From positions 1-64,000 of the forward strand of contig NZ_JAUCZC010000021.1 in NCBI RefSeq assembly GCF_030373265.1: DNA of 64,000 bases, written 5' to 3'. The translations under genes were made by a program, and so were the position numbers. Shown here piece by piece: positions 1-6,634 of this stretch. The notes below the pieces were generated by a model, which was not told where the DNA came from, ran no database searches, and was given only the letters and a program-made list of their open reading frames with translations. This DNA comes from Blastomonas sp. (GTDB taxonomy: Bacteria > Pseudomonadota > Alphaproteobacteria > Sphingomonadales > Sphingomonadaceae). Numbering within the stretch: position 1 is the stretch's first letter; every line of letters begins with the position of its first letter.

Positions 1-461
1 CAGACTGGTTCCAGCCGAGCAACATCGAGATCACCGATCTGGCGGTGGGCAACCCGGCGCACAACGTCATCCCCGCAGGCGCCGAGGCGCGGATTTCGAT
101 CCGCTTCAACGACCTGCACAGCGGAGCGTCGTTGACCGAGCTGATCACCGGCGTGGCGCAAGCGTTGGGCGGCAGCGTCGAGGCGAAGATATCGGGCGAG
201 GCGTTCCTCACCCCGCCGGGCGAGCTTTCGGGGATGATCGCCGACGCCATCCGCGCCGAAACCGGGCTGGAGGCGGAGCTTTCCACCACCGGCGGCACAT
301 CGGACGCGCGCTTCCTGTCGCGGATCTGCCCGGTCGTGGAGTTCGGCCTGTGCAACGCGACGATGCACAAGCTGGATGAGGCGGTGGCGGTGGAAGATCT
401 CGACACCCTCGCGCGGATCTACCGGCGCGTGGTGCTGGGGGCTTTGGTAGGGACGAGTTGA
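1..461 (+). CDS. dapE: Succinyl-diaminopimelate desuccinylase, C-terminal part
   Basis: This is the end of DapE, the zinc/cobalt amidohydrolase that removes succinate from N-succinyl-LL-2,6-diaminopimelate in the lysine and peptidoglycan-precursor pathway. The reading frame is already open at the left edge, so the start and the first metal-binding half lie outside the window. The visible 153 or so residues carry family hallmarks: the dimerisation-domain stretch NPAHNVIPAGAEARISIRFN, then TGGTSDAR, and GLCNATMHKLDEAV near the C-terminus, which contains a metal-ligand His. It ends with TGA at 459-461. A palindromic repeat pair follows in the gap to the next gene. I am confident of the family; only the truncation limits the call. 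Confidence 0.93.
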   Translation, partial: DWFQPSNIEITDLAVGNPAHNVIPAGAEARISIRFNDLHSGASLTELITGVAQALGGSVEAKISGEAFLTPPGELSGMIADAIRAETGLEAELSTTGGTSDARFLSRICPVVEFGLCNATMHKLDEAVAVEDLDTLARIYRRVVLGALVGTS

Positions 462-476
462 CTGCGGTTGGCGCGA

Positions 477-557
477 CGTCCCTCGACTTCGCTCGGGACA
501 ACGGACTGTGGTGAGGGTATCCCCTCCTCCGTCTGTCCCGAGCGAAGTCGAGGGACG
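477..557. repeat. Repeat family A, inverted pair downstream of dapE
   Basis: Two perfect 23-bp inverted arms, at 477-499 and 535-557, share the core CCTCGACTTCGCTCGGGA and are separated by 35 nt. They lie between convergent genes (dapE on plus, the 186-aa protein on minus), so as RNA they would form a long hairpin that could end or stabilise both transcripts. The same 23-bp unit recurs at 33687-33753 (inverted pair) and 24203-24225 (single copy), so it is a dispersed REP-like element. Confidence 0.8.
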
Positions 558-588
558 TGCGCGCAGCCTTGGCGACTAAGCCGCACCC

Positions 589-1149
589 TCAATGCGCGGC
601 GTCGCCGCTCACCCATTCGACCCATTCGGGGAAGAACACCGGCGCGCGCAGCGACCAGCCGGGCGCGGTGGCCGCGGCCTCGCTGATCGACTGGAGCAGC
701 ACCTTGCGCCGGTCGGGCTGGATCTGCGGCAAGGCTGCCGCAGCGCAATAGGCCGAGGGCAGCCAGGGCCGGACATCCGCGCCGAGCAGCCGCTCATACA
801 GGAACCGGAACGACGAGAAGCTCTCGATCCGCCCCTGCGCCAGATCGAACGCCGCCAGCCTGACCAGCAGCGCCATGAAATGCTCGAAGCCGTCTTCGTT
901 GGGCGCGTCGGGGACATTGCCGCGGAGCAGCTTGAGATCCTGATAGACCAGATAATGCATGCGGATCGAGGCGGTTTCCTCGGCATTGCGCGCCCAGCGC
1001 TTGAACGCATCCTCGCGCGCCAGCCCGATATCGAGCGCGCGCTTGATGTAACGCTGCGCGCCGGGTGCGAAACTTGCGAACTCGCGCAGTTCCGCCAGCG
1101 TCAAAGCCGCTGAGGAATTGCCGGATGCTGCGCCGGGATGGCTCGCCAT
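589..1149 (-). CDS. Hypothetical protein, 186 aa
   Basis: I do not recognise this protein. The start at 1149 is chosen because AAGGAG lies a suitable distance upstream; an in-frame start 18 codons further up has no such support. The protein is predicted soluble, with no signal peptide or membrane segment. It begins with a short Ala/Ser-rich stretch, then has helix-rich sequence with many aromatic residues (for example MHYLVYQDLK and FSSFRFLYERLL) and ends at about residue 186 with a Trp/Pro-rich stretch containing VFFPEWVEWV. It stands alone between dapE (convergent) and a repeat-filled gap. Codon use looks like that of its neighbours. It is probably a conserved sphingomonad protein of unknown role. 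Confidence 0.7.
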   Translation of the reverse strand: MASHPGAASGNSSAALTLAELREFASFAPGAQRYIKRALDIGLAREDAFKRWARNAEETASIRMHYLVYQDLKLLRGNVPDAPNEDGFEHFMALLVRLAAFDLAQGRIESFSSFRFLYERLLGADVRPWLPSAYCAAAALPQIQPDRRKVLLQSISEAAATAPGWSLRAPVFFPEWVEWVSGDAAH

Positions 1150-1248
1150 GCCCCATTCTCCTTGCCGTGTCCGCGCGCGGATGTGCCGCAGCGGAATGGG
1201 CAAACATGGTCACAACAGGGTTAGGATAGGGTTAACCATGACATTTCA

Positions 1249-1407
1249 ATCCTCCCCGAGCTTGTCTCGGGGAGGGGGACCACCGACCGCAGGTCGGTGG
1301 TGGAGGGGAAGCGGGATTGTGAAATGGCTGTTGGGGCGGCTTGGCCTCGCTGCCCCTCCACCACGCTGCTGCGCAGCGCGGTCCCCCTCCCCTGTCAGGG
1401 GAGGATT
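1249..1407. repeat. Repeat family G, multi-hairpin element copy 1
   Basis: This is an element of about 159 bp whose outer ends (AATCCTCCCC and GGGGAGGATT) are inverted repeats. Inside are further self-complementary hairpins, including ACCGACCGCAGGTCGGTGG at about 1282 and CGCTGCTGCGCAGCG at about 1364. A second copy with the same plan lies at 9378-9530. It sits immediately after the DUF442 gene (stop at 1415) and upstream of the 186-aa gene. It contains no coding potential. Confidence 0.75.
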
Positions 1408-1414
1408 TTTGCGG

Positions 1415-2035
1415 TTACTCCGTCCGTCCCGACAGCGCGTCGAGCATCGGGCGGATCGGGGTGAGGTCGTAGCCGGCGCTGGACGCGACGTCGCTGAGTT
1501 CGGCCGGGCTGGCGCCCTGCTTGGCGCGGGCGAGCGACCACAACAATGTCGAGCGCGTTCCCGAACGACAATAGGCCAGCACCTTGCCGCCATCGCCCTC
1601 TGCCTTGCCGAGCGCCGCGATCATCGCATCGACCTGCGGCGCGGAAAACCCGGCATGGGTGATGGGAATCGCGACATAATCAATCCCCGCAGCGGCGGCT
1701 GCCGCCGCAATCTCGTCGCCCTGCGGCGCGGAGGGATCTTCGCCATCGGGACGGTTGTTGATGATCATGGTCACCCCTTGCGCCTTCGCTGCGGCGACCT
1801 GATCGAGCGAAATCTGCGGAGAAACCTGGATGGTGTCGGTCAACGGCGTGAACATGCTCTGGTCTTTCATGGCTATCGGGGCGGAGGCTGAGGGCGCAGC
1901 TGACAGCGACGCGAGGATCGGCGGCATCTGGACCGGTGAGCGCTCGCTCTGGTTGCGATCCTTGCACCCGGAAAGCGCTAGGGTGGCGACCAGCGCCAGC
2001 GACGATGAGAGCGAAATGGCAAGCGACCTGTTCAT
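1415..2035 (-). CDS. DUF442 (TIGR01244-type) lipoprotein with a rhodanese-like Cys loop
   Basis: This is a 206-aa predicted lipoprotein. A hydrophobic signal ends in the lipobox LSGC, with the lipidated Cys at residue 24. The DUF442 / beta-lactamase-hydrolase-like domain spans about residues 58-200, with the signature NRPDGEDPSAP near 94-104 and the catalytic-type loop YCRSGTRS around Cys156. The loop is C-X4-R, the rhodanese spacing, not the C-X5-R of tyrosine phosphatases. In other bacteria this domain is found with sulfide and persulfide enzymes. The start at 2035 overlaps the stop of the upstream ABC exporter gene by 4 bp (ATGA), so the two are almost certainly co-translated. An upstream in-frame start would run 16 codons into the exporter gene. 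Enzymatic activity is not established from sequence. Confidence 0.85.
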   Translation of the reverse strand: MNRSLAISLSSSLALVATLALSGCKDRNQSERSPVQMPPILASLSAAPSASAPIAMKDQSMFTPLTDTIQVSPQISLDQVAAAKAQGVTMIINNRPDGEDPSAPQGDEIAAAAAAAGIDYVAIPITHAGFSAPQVDAMIAALGKAEGDGGKVLAYCRSGTRSTLLWSLARAKQGASPAELSDVASSAGYDLTPIRPMLDALSGRTE

Positions 2036-3858
2036 ACCGTCTGCGCCCCTTCCTTCTCGCGCTCGAGTGCCTGGCGTTGCCACATCGCGGCATACAGCCC
2101 GCCCTTGCGCAGCAGGTCGCGGTGCGAACCCTGCTCGGCAACGCGGCCCTTGTCCAGCACGATGATGGTATCTGCATGGGTGACCGTCGACAAGCGGTGC
2201 GCGATCACCAAGGTCGTGCGGCCCTGCGCGAGCGACCCCAGCGTACCCAGGATCTCGGCCTCGGTCGCGCTGTCGAGCGCCGATGTCGCCTCGTCGAAAA
2301 TGGTGAGCGGCGGGTTCTTGAGCAGCGTCCGGGCAATCGCGACGCGCTGCTTCTCGCCCCCCGACAGCTTCAAGCCGCGCTCGCCGACCTCGGTATCATA
2401 GCCCTTGGGCAGCGACTCGATGAAATGCCCGATCGCCGCGCCGTGCGCCGCGCGCACGATCTCGTCCTGGCTGGCGCCTTCGCGGCCATAGCCGATGTTG
2501 TAGCCGATGGTGTCGTTGAACAGCACGGTATCCTGCGGGACGATACCCAGAGCGGCGCGCAGCGAGGCCTGCGTCACCCTGGCGATGTCCTGCCCGCCGA
2601 TCAGCACGCGCCCACCCTGCGGGTCGTAGAAGCGGAACAAGAGCCGCGCGATGGTCGACTTGCCCGCGCCCGAGGGCCCGACGATCGCCAGCGTCTGCCC
2701 CGGCTCCACCTTGAAGCTGAGCTTGTGCAGAATCTGGCGGTCCGAATCATAACCGAAATCGACATTGTCGAACTCAACCGAGGGCAGCGCGCTGTTCAGC
2801 GCGGGCGCGCCGGGCACGTCGACGATCTCGGCGGGCGTGTCGATCAGGTCGAACATCGCGGCCATGTCGACCAGCCCCTGGCGGATGGTGCGATAGACCA
2901 TGCCGAGCAGATCGAGCGGGCGGAACAGCTGCATCAGCAGTGTGTTGACCAGCACCAGATCGCCGACCGTGAACTGGCCGACGCTCCAGCCCCAGATGGT
3001 ATAGGCCATCGCGCCGGCCATCATCAGGTTGGTGATCAGCGACTGGCCGACATTGAGCAGCGCCAGCGAGTTTTCGGATTTGACTGCGGCATTGGCGTAG
3101 GTCCGCGCGGCATCGCCATAGCGCTTGGCCTCGCGCTCTTCGGCGGTGAAGTATTTGACCGTCTCGTAATTGAGCAGCGAATCGACCGCGCGGCCAAGCT
3201 GGCGGCCGTCGAGCGTGTTCATCGTCTCGCGCAGATGGTTGCGCCAGTCCGTGACCATGCGCGTGAACCCGATATACAGCGCGACCATGCCGACCGTCGC
3301 CAGCACCAGCCCGATGCCGAAATTGATCCAGAAGATCACCAGCACCGCGATCAGTTCGAGCACCGTCGGCGCGATGTTGAACAGCAGGAAATACAGCATC
3401 ACATCGATGCTCTTGGTGCCGCGCTCGATGACCTTGGTCACTTCGCCGGTGCGCCGTGCCAGATGGAAGCGCAGCGACAGCCGGTGCAGCTGGACGAACA
3501 CGTTTTCCGCCAGCGTCCGGGTCGCCTCCTGCCCGACGCGTTCGAACACCACGTTGCGCAAATTGTCGAACAGCACCGATCCCAGCCGCGCTGCGCCATA
3601 AGCCAGCACCGCGACGATCGCGGCGGTGGCCATGGTGGTCCCATCGATCGTCATGCTGTCGATCGCGGCCTTGTAGGCAAAAGGCATCGACAGCACCGCC
3701 GCCTTGCCCAGCAGCACCATCAGCATCGCGCCGCAGATGCGCAGCTTGAGATCGGGTCTGCCGTCGGGCCACAGATAGGGCAAAAAGCGCGCCAGCGTCT
3801 GCCGCATGGCGGGCTGCTTTCCGCTCGGGGCGGGCGACGCGGTATGGAAGGATTGCAT
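2032..3858 (-). CDS. Atm1-type ABC transporter (permease-ATPase fusion)
   Basis: This is a 608-residue half-transporter: an N-terminal six-helix membrane domain (about residues 40-330) followed by an ATPase domain (about 350-600). The ATPase shows Walker A GPSGAGKST, signature LSGGEKQRVAIART, Walker B LTIFDEATSALD and the H-loop AHRLST. Length and sequence fit the bacterial Atm1/HMT1 group. Characterised members, such as the one from Novosphingobium aromaticivorans, move glutathione derivatives including oxidised and metal-bound glutathione out of the cytoplasm. It should act as a homodimer in the inner membrane. The DUF442 lipoprotein gene overlaps its stop. The exact substrate here is inferred from the family. 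Confidence 0.92.
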   Translation of the reverse strand: MQSFHTASPAPSGKQPAMRQTLARFLPYLWPDGRPDLKLRICGAMLMVLLGKAAVLSMPFAYKAAIDSMTIDGTTMATAAIVAVLAYGAARLGSVLFDNLRNVVFERVGQEATRTLAENVFVQLHRLSLRFHLARRTGEVTKVIERGTKSIDVMLYFLLFNIAPTVLELIAVLVIFWINFGIGLVLATVGMVALYIGFTRMVTDWRNHLRETMNTLDGRQLGRAVDSLLNYETVKYFTAEEREAKRYGDAARTYANAAVKSENSLALLNVGQSLITNLMMAGAMAYTIWGWSVGQFTVGDLVLVNTLLMQLFRPLDLLGMVYRTIRQGLVDMAAMFDLIDTPAEIVDVPGAPALNSALPSVEFDNVDFGYDSDRQILHKLSFKVEPGQTLAIVGPSGAGKSTIARLLFRFYDPQGGRVLIGGQDIARVTQASLRAALGIVPQDTVLFNDTIGYNIGYGREGASQDEIVRAAHGAAIGHFIESLPKGYDTEVGERGLKLSGGEKQRVAIARTLLKNPPLTIFDEATSALDSATEAEILGTLGSLAQGRTTLVIAHRLSTVTHADTIIVLDKGRVAEQGSHRDLLRKGGLYAAMWQRQALEREKEGAQTV

Positions 3859-3969
3859 TGTTCAGCCTCGATAGGGTCGATCTCCCAAGGTTCCAAGCCC
3901 TCTGACAGAAAAACTCGCGGATCGCCGAATGAAACCTGTGTAACCGTGAAAGCGAAGTTTTTGGGGAAA

Positions 3970-3988
3970 GTGACCTTTTTGATGTCAC
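3970..3988. promoter_or_regulatory. Inverted repeat in divergent intergenic region
   Basis: GTGAC (3970-3974) and GTCAC (3984-3988) form an inverted repeat with a 9-bp spacer. It lies in the AT-richer 250-bp gap between the divergently transcribed Atm1-like exporter (start 3858) and the membrane regulator gene (start about 4113). It is a candidate operator or promoter element. No consensus that I know of matches it closely. Confidence 0.3.
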
Positions 3989-4112
3989 CTTCATTTGCAA
4001 AGTTACATGCGACTGGATATCTTTGGGGTCAGACACGAGCGGATAGGATAAAAGTCCCAGGGCGCTTCATCCGCAACGAGTGACCAGGCAACCCCGAAGG
4101 GACTGCAATCAG

Positions 4113-5912
4113 GTGAGCGCACAACCCGACAGAACGGCGCTGCTCGGCGAGCTGGCGGTGGTCCTGCAATCACCCGAGTTCTTGCGCTCTCCGGTGCTGC
4201 GCAGGCTGCTGGAATATCTGGTGGGGCAGACACTGGAAGGGCATGGCGGTCGGCTCAAGGCGTATCAGATTGCCGTCGAGGGATTGGGCCGGGACGACAG
4301 TTTCGATCCGCAAAGCGACAGCTATCCTCGGGTCCAGGTCGGCCGGCTGCGCAAGATGCTCGACCTGTATTACGCGGCGCTGACACCCGAACAGGCCGGC
4401 GGCCGGCTGCGCATTTCGATTCCGGTGGGGCATTACAATGTCGAGCTGCAGCCGATCGTGCTGCCGCCTGACGAGACCATTGCCGCGCCTGCAGACTCGC
4501 AGCCGGTTGCCGTCGCCGATAGCGCAACAGCGCCAGAGAGCCCGACCCTGCCGAGCGCCCCTGCAACCGGCACGCCGGCGACGATGCCCCCTGCTGTCCC
4601 GGTGCAGCCGCGCTCAAGCGACCGAAGCTGGCTGATCTGGGCGGTTCCGGCGTTGCTGCTGCTGGCGCTGCTATATGCCGTCTGGCTGGTCGCCCGAACC
4701 GGCGCGGACGAGCGCGATGGCGCGCTGCGCGACATGCGCCAGCACATCGCGCATGTTACCATCACCACGCAGCCTGAAACCTACAATGACGACCTCGTCA
4801 CCGCCGCGCAGATTGCCGAGATGCACCTGCAGCGCTTCGAGATGCTGGCGGTGAGCATGGGCGCGCATGACGATGGACGGGACACGCGCGAGACCGCGCG
4901 CGAGTATGAATTGCTGCTGCGCGGTGGCGGACGGCAGGAAGGCGCGCTGCCACAGATGCTGTTTCTCACGCTGCGCCATGTCGCTACCGGCACGACCTTG
5001 TGGTCCTATGAACTGCCCCGCATCGGCAGTCCGCTGAGCGCACCCGATTTCGAGCAGGCGATCGGTGCCGGCATATCCGCCATCGCCCGGTCGGGGGGCC
5101 TGATCGCGCAGCACCAGCGCAAGCTGCTCGGCAACGACATGAGCCCGGGCTATCCTTGCCTGATCCAGTACGATGCCTTCCGCCAGCGGCGCGATCCGGC
5201 CCTGCGCGTTGCGCTCGAAGCTTGCCTCACCCGGTCGCTCGAAGCCTATCCCGACGAACCTTTGTTCCTGCAAGCCCTGTCCTATATGGCGCTGTCCAGC
5301 CCGCAGCCCGGCCGGCAGACGCCTTTGCTGCCCTCGGAGCGCGGGCGCGCGATGGCGGAGGCGGCTTTGCAGTTCGATGGCCGCTCGTCGCTGGCGCAGA
5401 TCGCGGTCGCGCGCTCGGCGCTGGCGCGGGGCAACTGCCCCCGGGCGATCGCCTTTGCCCGGCGCGCGGTGGAGAGCAATCCGCTCGAGCCCGATACGCT
5501 GGGACTGGCCGGGACCTTCCTCTTGTCGTGCGGCGATATGCGCGGGGCCGAGCAGGTGCTCGAACGCGCAATGGCGATGAACAGCGAGCCCGGCGGGTAC
5601 CAGACCGCGTCGCTGATCACCGCCCGGCTGATCAACGGCAAGAGCGAGGCGGCGCTGGACCTGGCCCTGCGCGCGGACTCCTCCGCCATGGCCGACCAAC
5701 CCAATTTCCTGCTGGCCAAGGCGCTGGCGCTGGCCGCCAATGGGCGGATGGATCAGGCGCGCGCGAGCTGGGCAGCGCTCGAGAAGGTGGTGGGCGTCTC
5801 CCCCGGCGCGCCAGCGTCCGACATCCTGAGTCGCTTCGCCATTTCGCCGTTCTTCACCCGCCGGATGGTGGCGGAAGCCGAGCGCTCGGGACTGGTCCAG
5901 GCAGCGGACTGA
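4113..5912 (+). CDS. Membrane-anchored regulator-like protein with C-terminal TPR-like region
   Basis: This is a 599-aa protein in three parts. Residues 1-105 resemble a winged-helix-like N-terminal domain often seen fused to adenylate-cyclase or TPR proteins: LLEYLVGQTLEG, then LKAYQIAVEGLGR, FDPQSDSYPRVQVGRLRKML and LRISIPVGHYNVEL. A Pro/Ala-rich linker follows, then one membrane helix at about 172-195 (WLIWAVPALLLLALLYAVWL). The outer part is about 400 residues, helix-rich and TPR-like near the end (for example FARRAVESNPLEPDTLGLAG). The layout resembles CadC/ToxR-type one-component regulators, with an inside DNA-binding-like head and an outside sensor. I chose the GTG at 4113 because GAAGGGA precedes it; a GTG at 4080 in the same frame is the alternative. 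It lies directly upstream of the micro-protein array on the same strand. Confidence 0.75.
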   Translation: MSAQPDRTALLGELAVVLQSPEFLRSPVLRRLLEYLVGQTLEGHGGRLKAYQIAVEGLGRDDSFDPQSDSYPRVQVGRLRKMLDLYYAALTPEQAGGRLRISIPVGHYNVELQPIVLPPDETIAAPADSQPVAVADSATAPESPTLPSAPATGTPATMPPAVPVQPRSSDRSWLIWAVPALLLLALLYAVWLVARTGADERDGALRDMRQHIAHVTITTQPETYNDDLVTAAQIAEMHLQRFEMLAVSMGAHDDGRDTRETAREYELLLRGGGRQEGALPQMLFLTLRHVATGTTLWSYELPRIGSPLSAPDFEQAIGAGISAIARSGGLIAQHQRKLLGNDMSPGYPCLIQYDAFRQRRDPALRVALEACLTRSLEAYPDEPLFLQALSYMALSSPQPGRQTPLLPSERGRAMAEAALQFDGRSSLAQIAVARSALARGNCPRAIAFARRAVESNPLEPDTLGLAGTFLLSCGDMRGAEQVLERAMAMNSEPGGYQTASLITARLINGKSEAALDLALRADSSAMADQPNFLLAKALALAANGRMDQARASWAALEKVVGVSPGAPASDILSRFAISPFFTRRMVAEAERSGLVQAAD

Positions 5913-5952
5913 CCGGCGCCGCACGCTGCGCGCACTAGCGATCCCGATTAAT

Positions 5953-6002
5953 GGGAAATTTCCCCAACTGTCAGCATCTGTTCATCTCGCTGCTCGACAG
6001 CG
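5953..6002. promoter_or_regulatory. Palindromes upstream of the micro-ORF array
   Basis: Two palindromes lie between the regulator gene and the sigma-54-like promoter. GGGAAATTTCCC at 5953-5964 is a perfect 12-bp palindrome. CGCTG/CAGCG arms at 5988-5992 and 5998-6002 enclose CTCGA. They sit about 40-90 bp upstream of the -24 element, where enhancer-binding or other activator sites are usually found. The second could instead help terminate the regulator transcript. No protein can be assigned from sequence. Confidence 0.4.
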
Positions 6003-6040
6003 CTGAGGCCAAGCGCCTGTAAAACCGTCATTTTTCAAAC

Positions 6041-6056
6041 TGGCACGCCCTGTGCA
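6041..6056 (+). promoter_or_regulatory. Sigma-54 (RpoN) promoter
   Basis: TGGCACGCCCTGTGCA matches the -24/-12 consensus TGGCACG-N4-TTGCA with one mismatch, and has the obligatory GG-N10-GC spacing. A T-rich stretch (TCATTTTTCAAAC) precedes it. The predicted transcription start, about 12 nt after the GC, is near 6067, giving a leader of about 55 nt before the first micro-ORF at 6122. RpoN and its AAA+ activator would have to be encoded elsewhere. Confidence 0.65.
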
Positions 6057-6121
6057 ATGCTTCTGGCATCTCCGGCCAACCCGGTCGGAACCACCAGAAA
6101 CACCCAGAAAGGACCTCTCCC

Positions 6122-6229
6122 ATGACCATCTTCACCACCGCTCAGAGCCAGCTCTTCGCCGCCGCCCTGGCTGTCGTCTGCTCCAGCTTCTTCATCGCCG
6201 TCAGCGTCGTTCCCGGCGCGATCGTCTGA
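6122..6229 (+). CDS. Micro-protein 1 of a tandem array, 35 aa (long type)
   Basis: ATG at 6122 is preceded by AAAGGA (6108-6113, 8-nt spacing), and the frame ends in TGA at 6227-6229. The product has no charged side chain. A short polar head (MTIFTTAQSQ) precedes one hydrophobic helix of about 22 residues (LFAAALAVVCSSFFIAVSVV) and the tail PGAIV. Counting from the C-terminus, Ser-15, Ile-11, Ala-10, Ser-8, Pro-5, Ile-2 and Val-1 are shared with the three following genes. The head motif Q-L-F-A-A is shared with gene 4. It is the first gene after the sigma-54-like promoter. Single-span inner-membrane location is inferred. I know of no named family. Confidence 0.75.
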   Translation: MTIFTTAQSQLFAAALAVVCSSFFIAVSVVPGAIV

Positions 6230-6271
6230 TCACCCCGACCAACCCAGACTTCAAACACAAGGACCACCATC

Positions 6272-6355
6272 ATGAACATTCTCGCAACCGCTCTCGCCAC
6301 GATCTGCTCGGCCGTCCTGATCGCCACCAGCGTTCTCCCCGGCATGATCGTCTGA
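6272..6355 (+). CDS. Micro-protein 2 of the array, 27 aa (short type)
   Basis: ATG at 6272 follows AAGGA (6259-6263) with an 8-nt spacer, 42 nt after the stop of gene 1. The 27-residue product (MNILATALATICSAVLIATS followed by VLPGMIV) is a single hydrophobic helix with no charged residue. It ends with the array signature S-x-x-x-I-A-x-S-V-x-P-G-x-I-V. It is most like gene 3, both in protein and in the leader just before the start (GGACCACCATCATGAAC versus GGACCACTATCATGAAC). That suggests a recent duplication. Confidence 0.75.
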   Translation: MNILATALATICSAVLIATSVLPGMIV

Positions 6356-6394
6356 CCCTTCTTCAAACCCACTCTTCTGACAAGGACCACTATC

Positions 6395-6478
6395 ATGAAC
6401 CTCATCGCCACCCTGCTCGCTTCGGTCTCCTCGTTCATCCTGATCGCAGCCAGCGTCGCTCCCGGAACGATCGTCTGA
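6395..6478 (+). CDS. Micro-protein 3 of the array, 27 aa (short type)
   Basis: ATG at 6395 follows AAGGA (6382-6386) with an 8-nt spacer, 39 nt after the stop of gene 2. The product (MNLIATLLASVSSFILIAAS followed by VAPGTIV) is uncharged and hydrophobic. It aligns with gene 2 without gaps and differs at roughly a dozen positions while keeping the C-terminal signature. A TTCAAAC-type motif occurs in the spacer before this gene (about 6362) and before gene 2 (about 6250), with a close variant before gene 4 (about 6489). It may be part of the duplicated unit. Confidence 0.75.
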   Translation: MNLIATLLASVSSFILIAASVAPGTIV

Positions 6479-6520
6479 TCGCCCGCCTGTTCAACCCCGT
6501 TCCATCTCAAGGAAGTTCAA

Positions 6521-6634
6521 ATGTTTATCGCCGGTTTTGAAAGCATCCAGGGTCAGGTGTTCGCCGCTGTGGTGGCGATTGTGACCTCGTCGATGTTCAT
6601 CGCCGCAAGCCTGGCGCCTGCCGCAATCGTTTGA
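6521..6634 (+). CDS. Micro-protein 4 of the array, 37 aa (long type)
   Basis: ATG at 6521 follows AAGGA (6509-6513) with a 7-nt spacer, 42 nt after gene 3. The product has a longer head with one acidic residue (MFIAGFESIQGQ), then a hydrophobic helix (VFAAVVAIVTSSMFIAAS) and the tail LAPAAIV. It shares Q-V-F-A-A with gene 1, so the array runs long-short-short-long. The stop TGA (6632-6634) directly abuts the stop of the convergent FAD oxidoreductase gene, forming TGATCA with no intergenic base. No terminator separates them. Confidence 0.72.
   Translation: MFIAGFESIQGQVFAAVVAIVTSSMFIAASLAPAAIV

Noticed and set aside
6142-6510. Antisense 122-residue frame across the array
   Set aside because: No ribosome-binding site, and its periodicity is that of the sense-strand duplications. 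An antisense RNA remains possible, but no coding evidence is seen.
6052-6540. A 162-residue open frame covering most of the micro-protein array in another frame
   Set aside because: It is very His/Arg/Asp-rich with repeated segments that mirror the duplicated units, lacks a ribosome site at its start and runs against the four frames that each have one. The openness is a side effect of the repeats.
6122-6634. Array as a classical type I toxin-antitoxin locus
   Set aside because: The size and tandem order fit, but the peptides lack the charged tail typical of Ldr/Ibs/Hok, each has a normal ribosome site, and no antisense promoter could be picked out. Kept only as an alternative.
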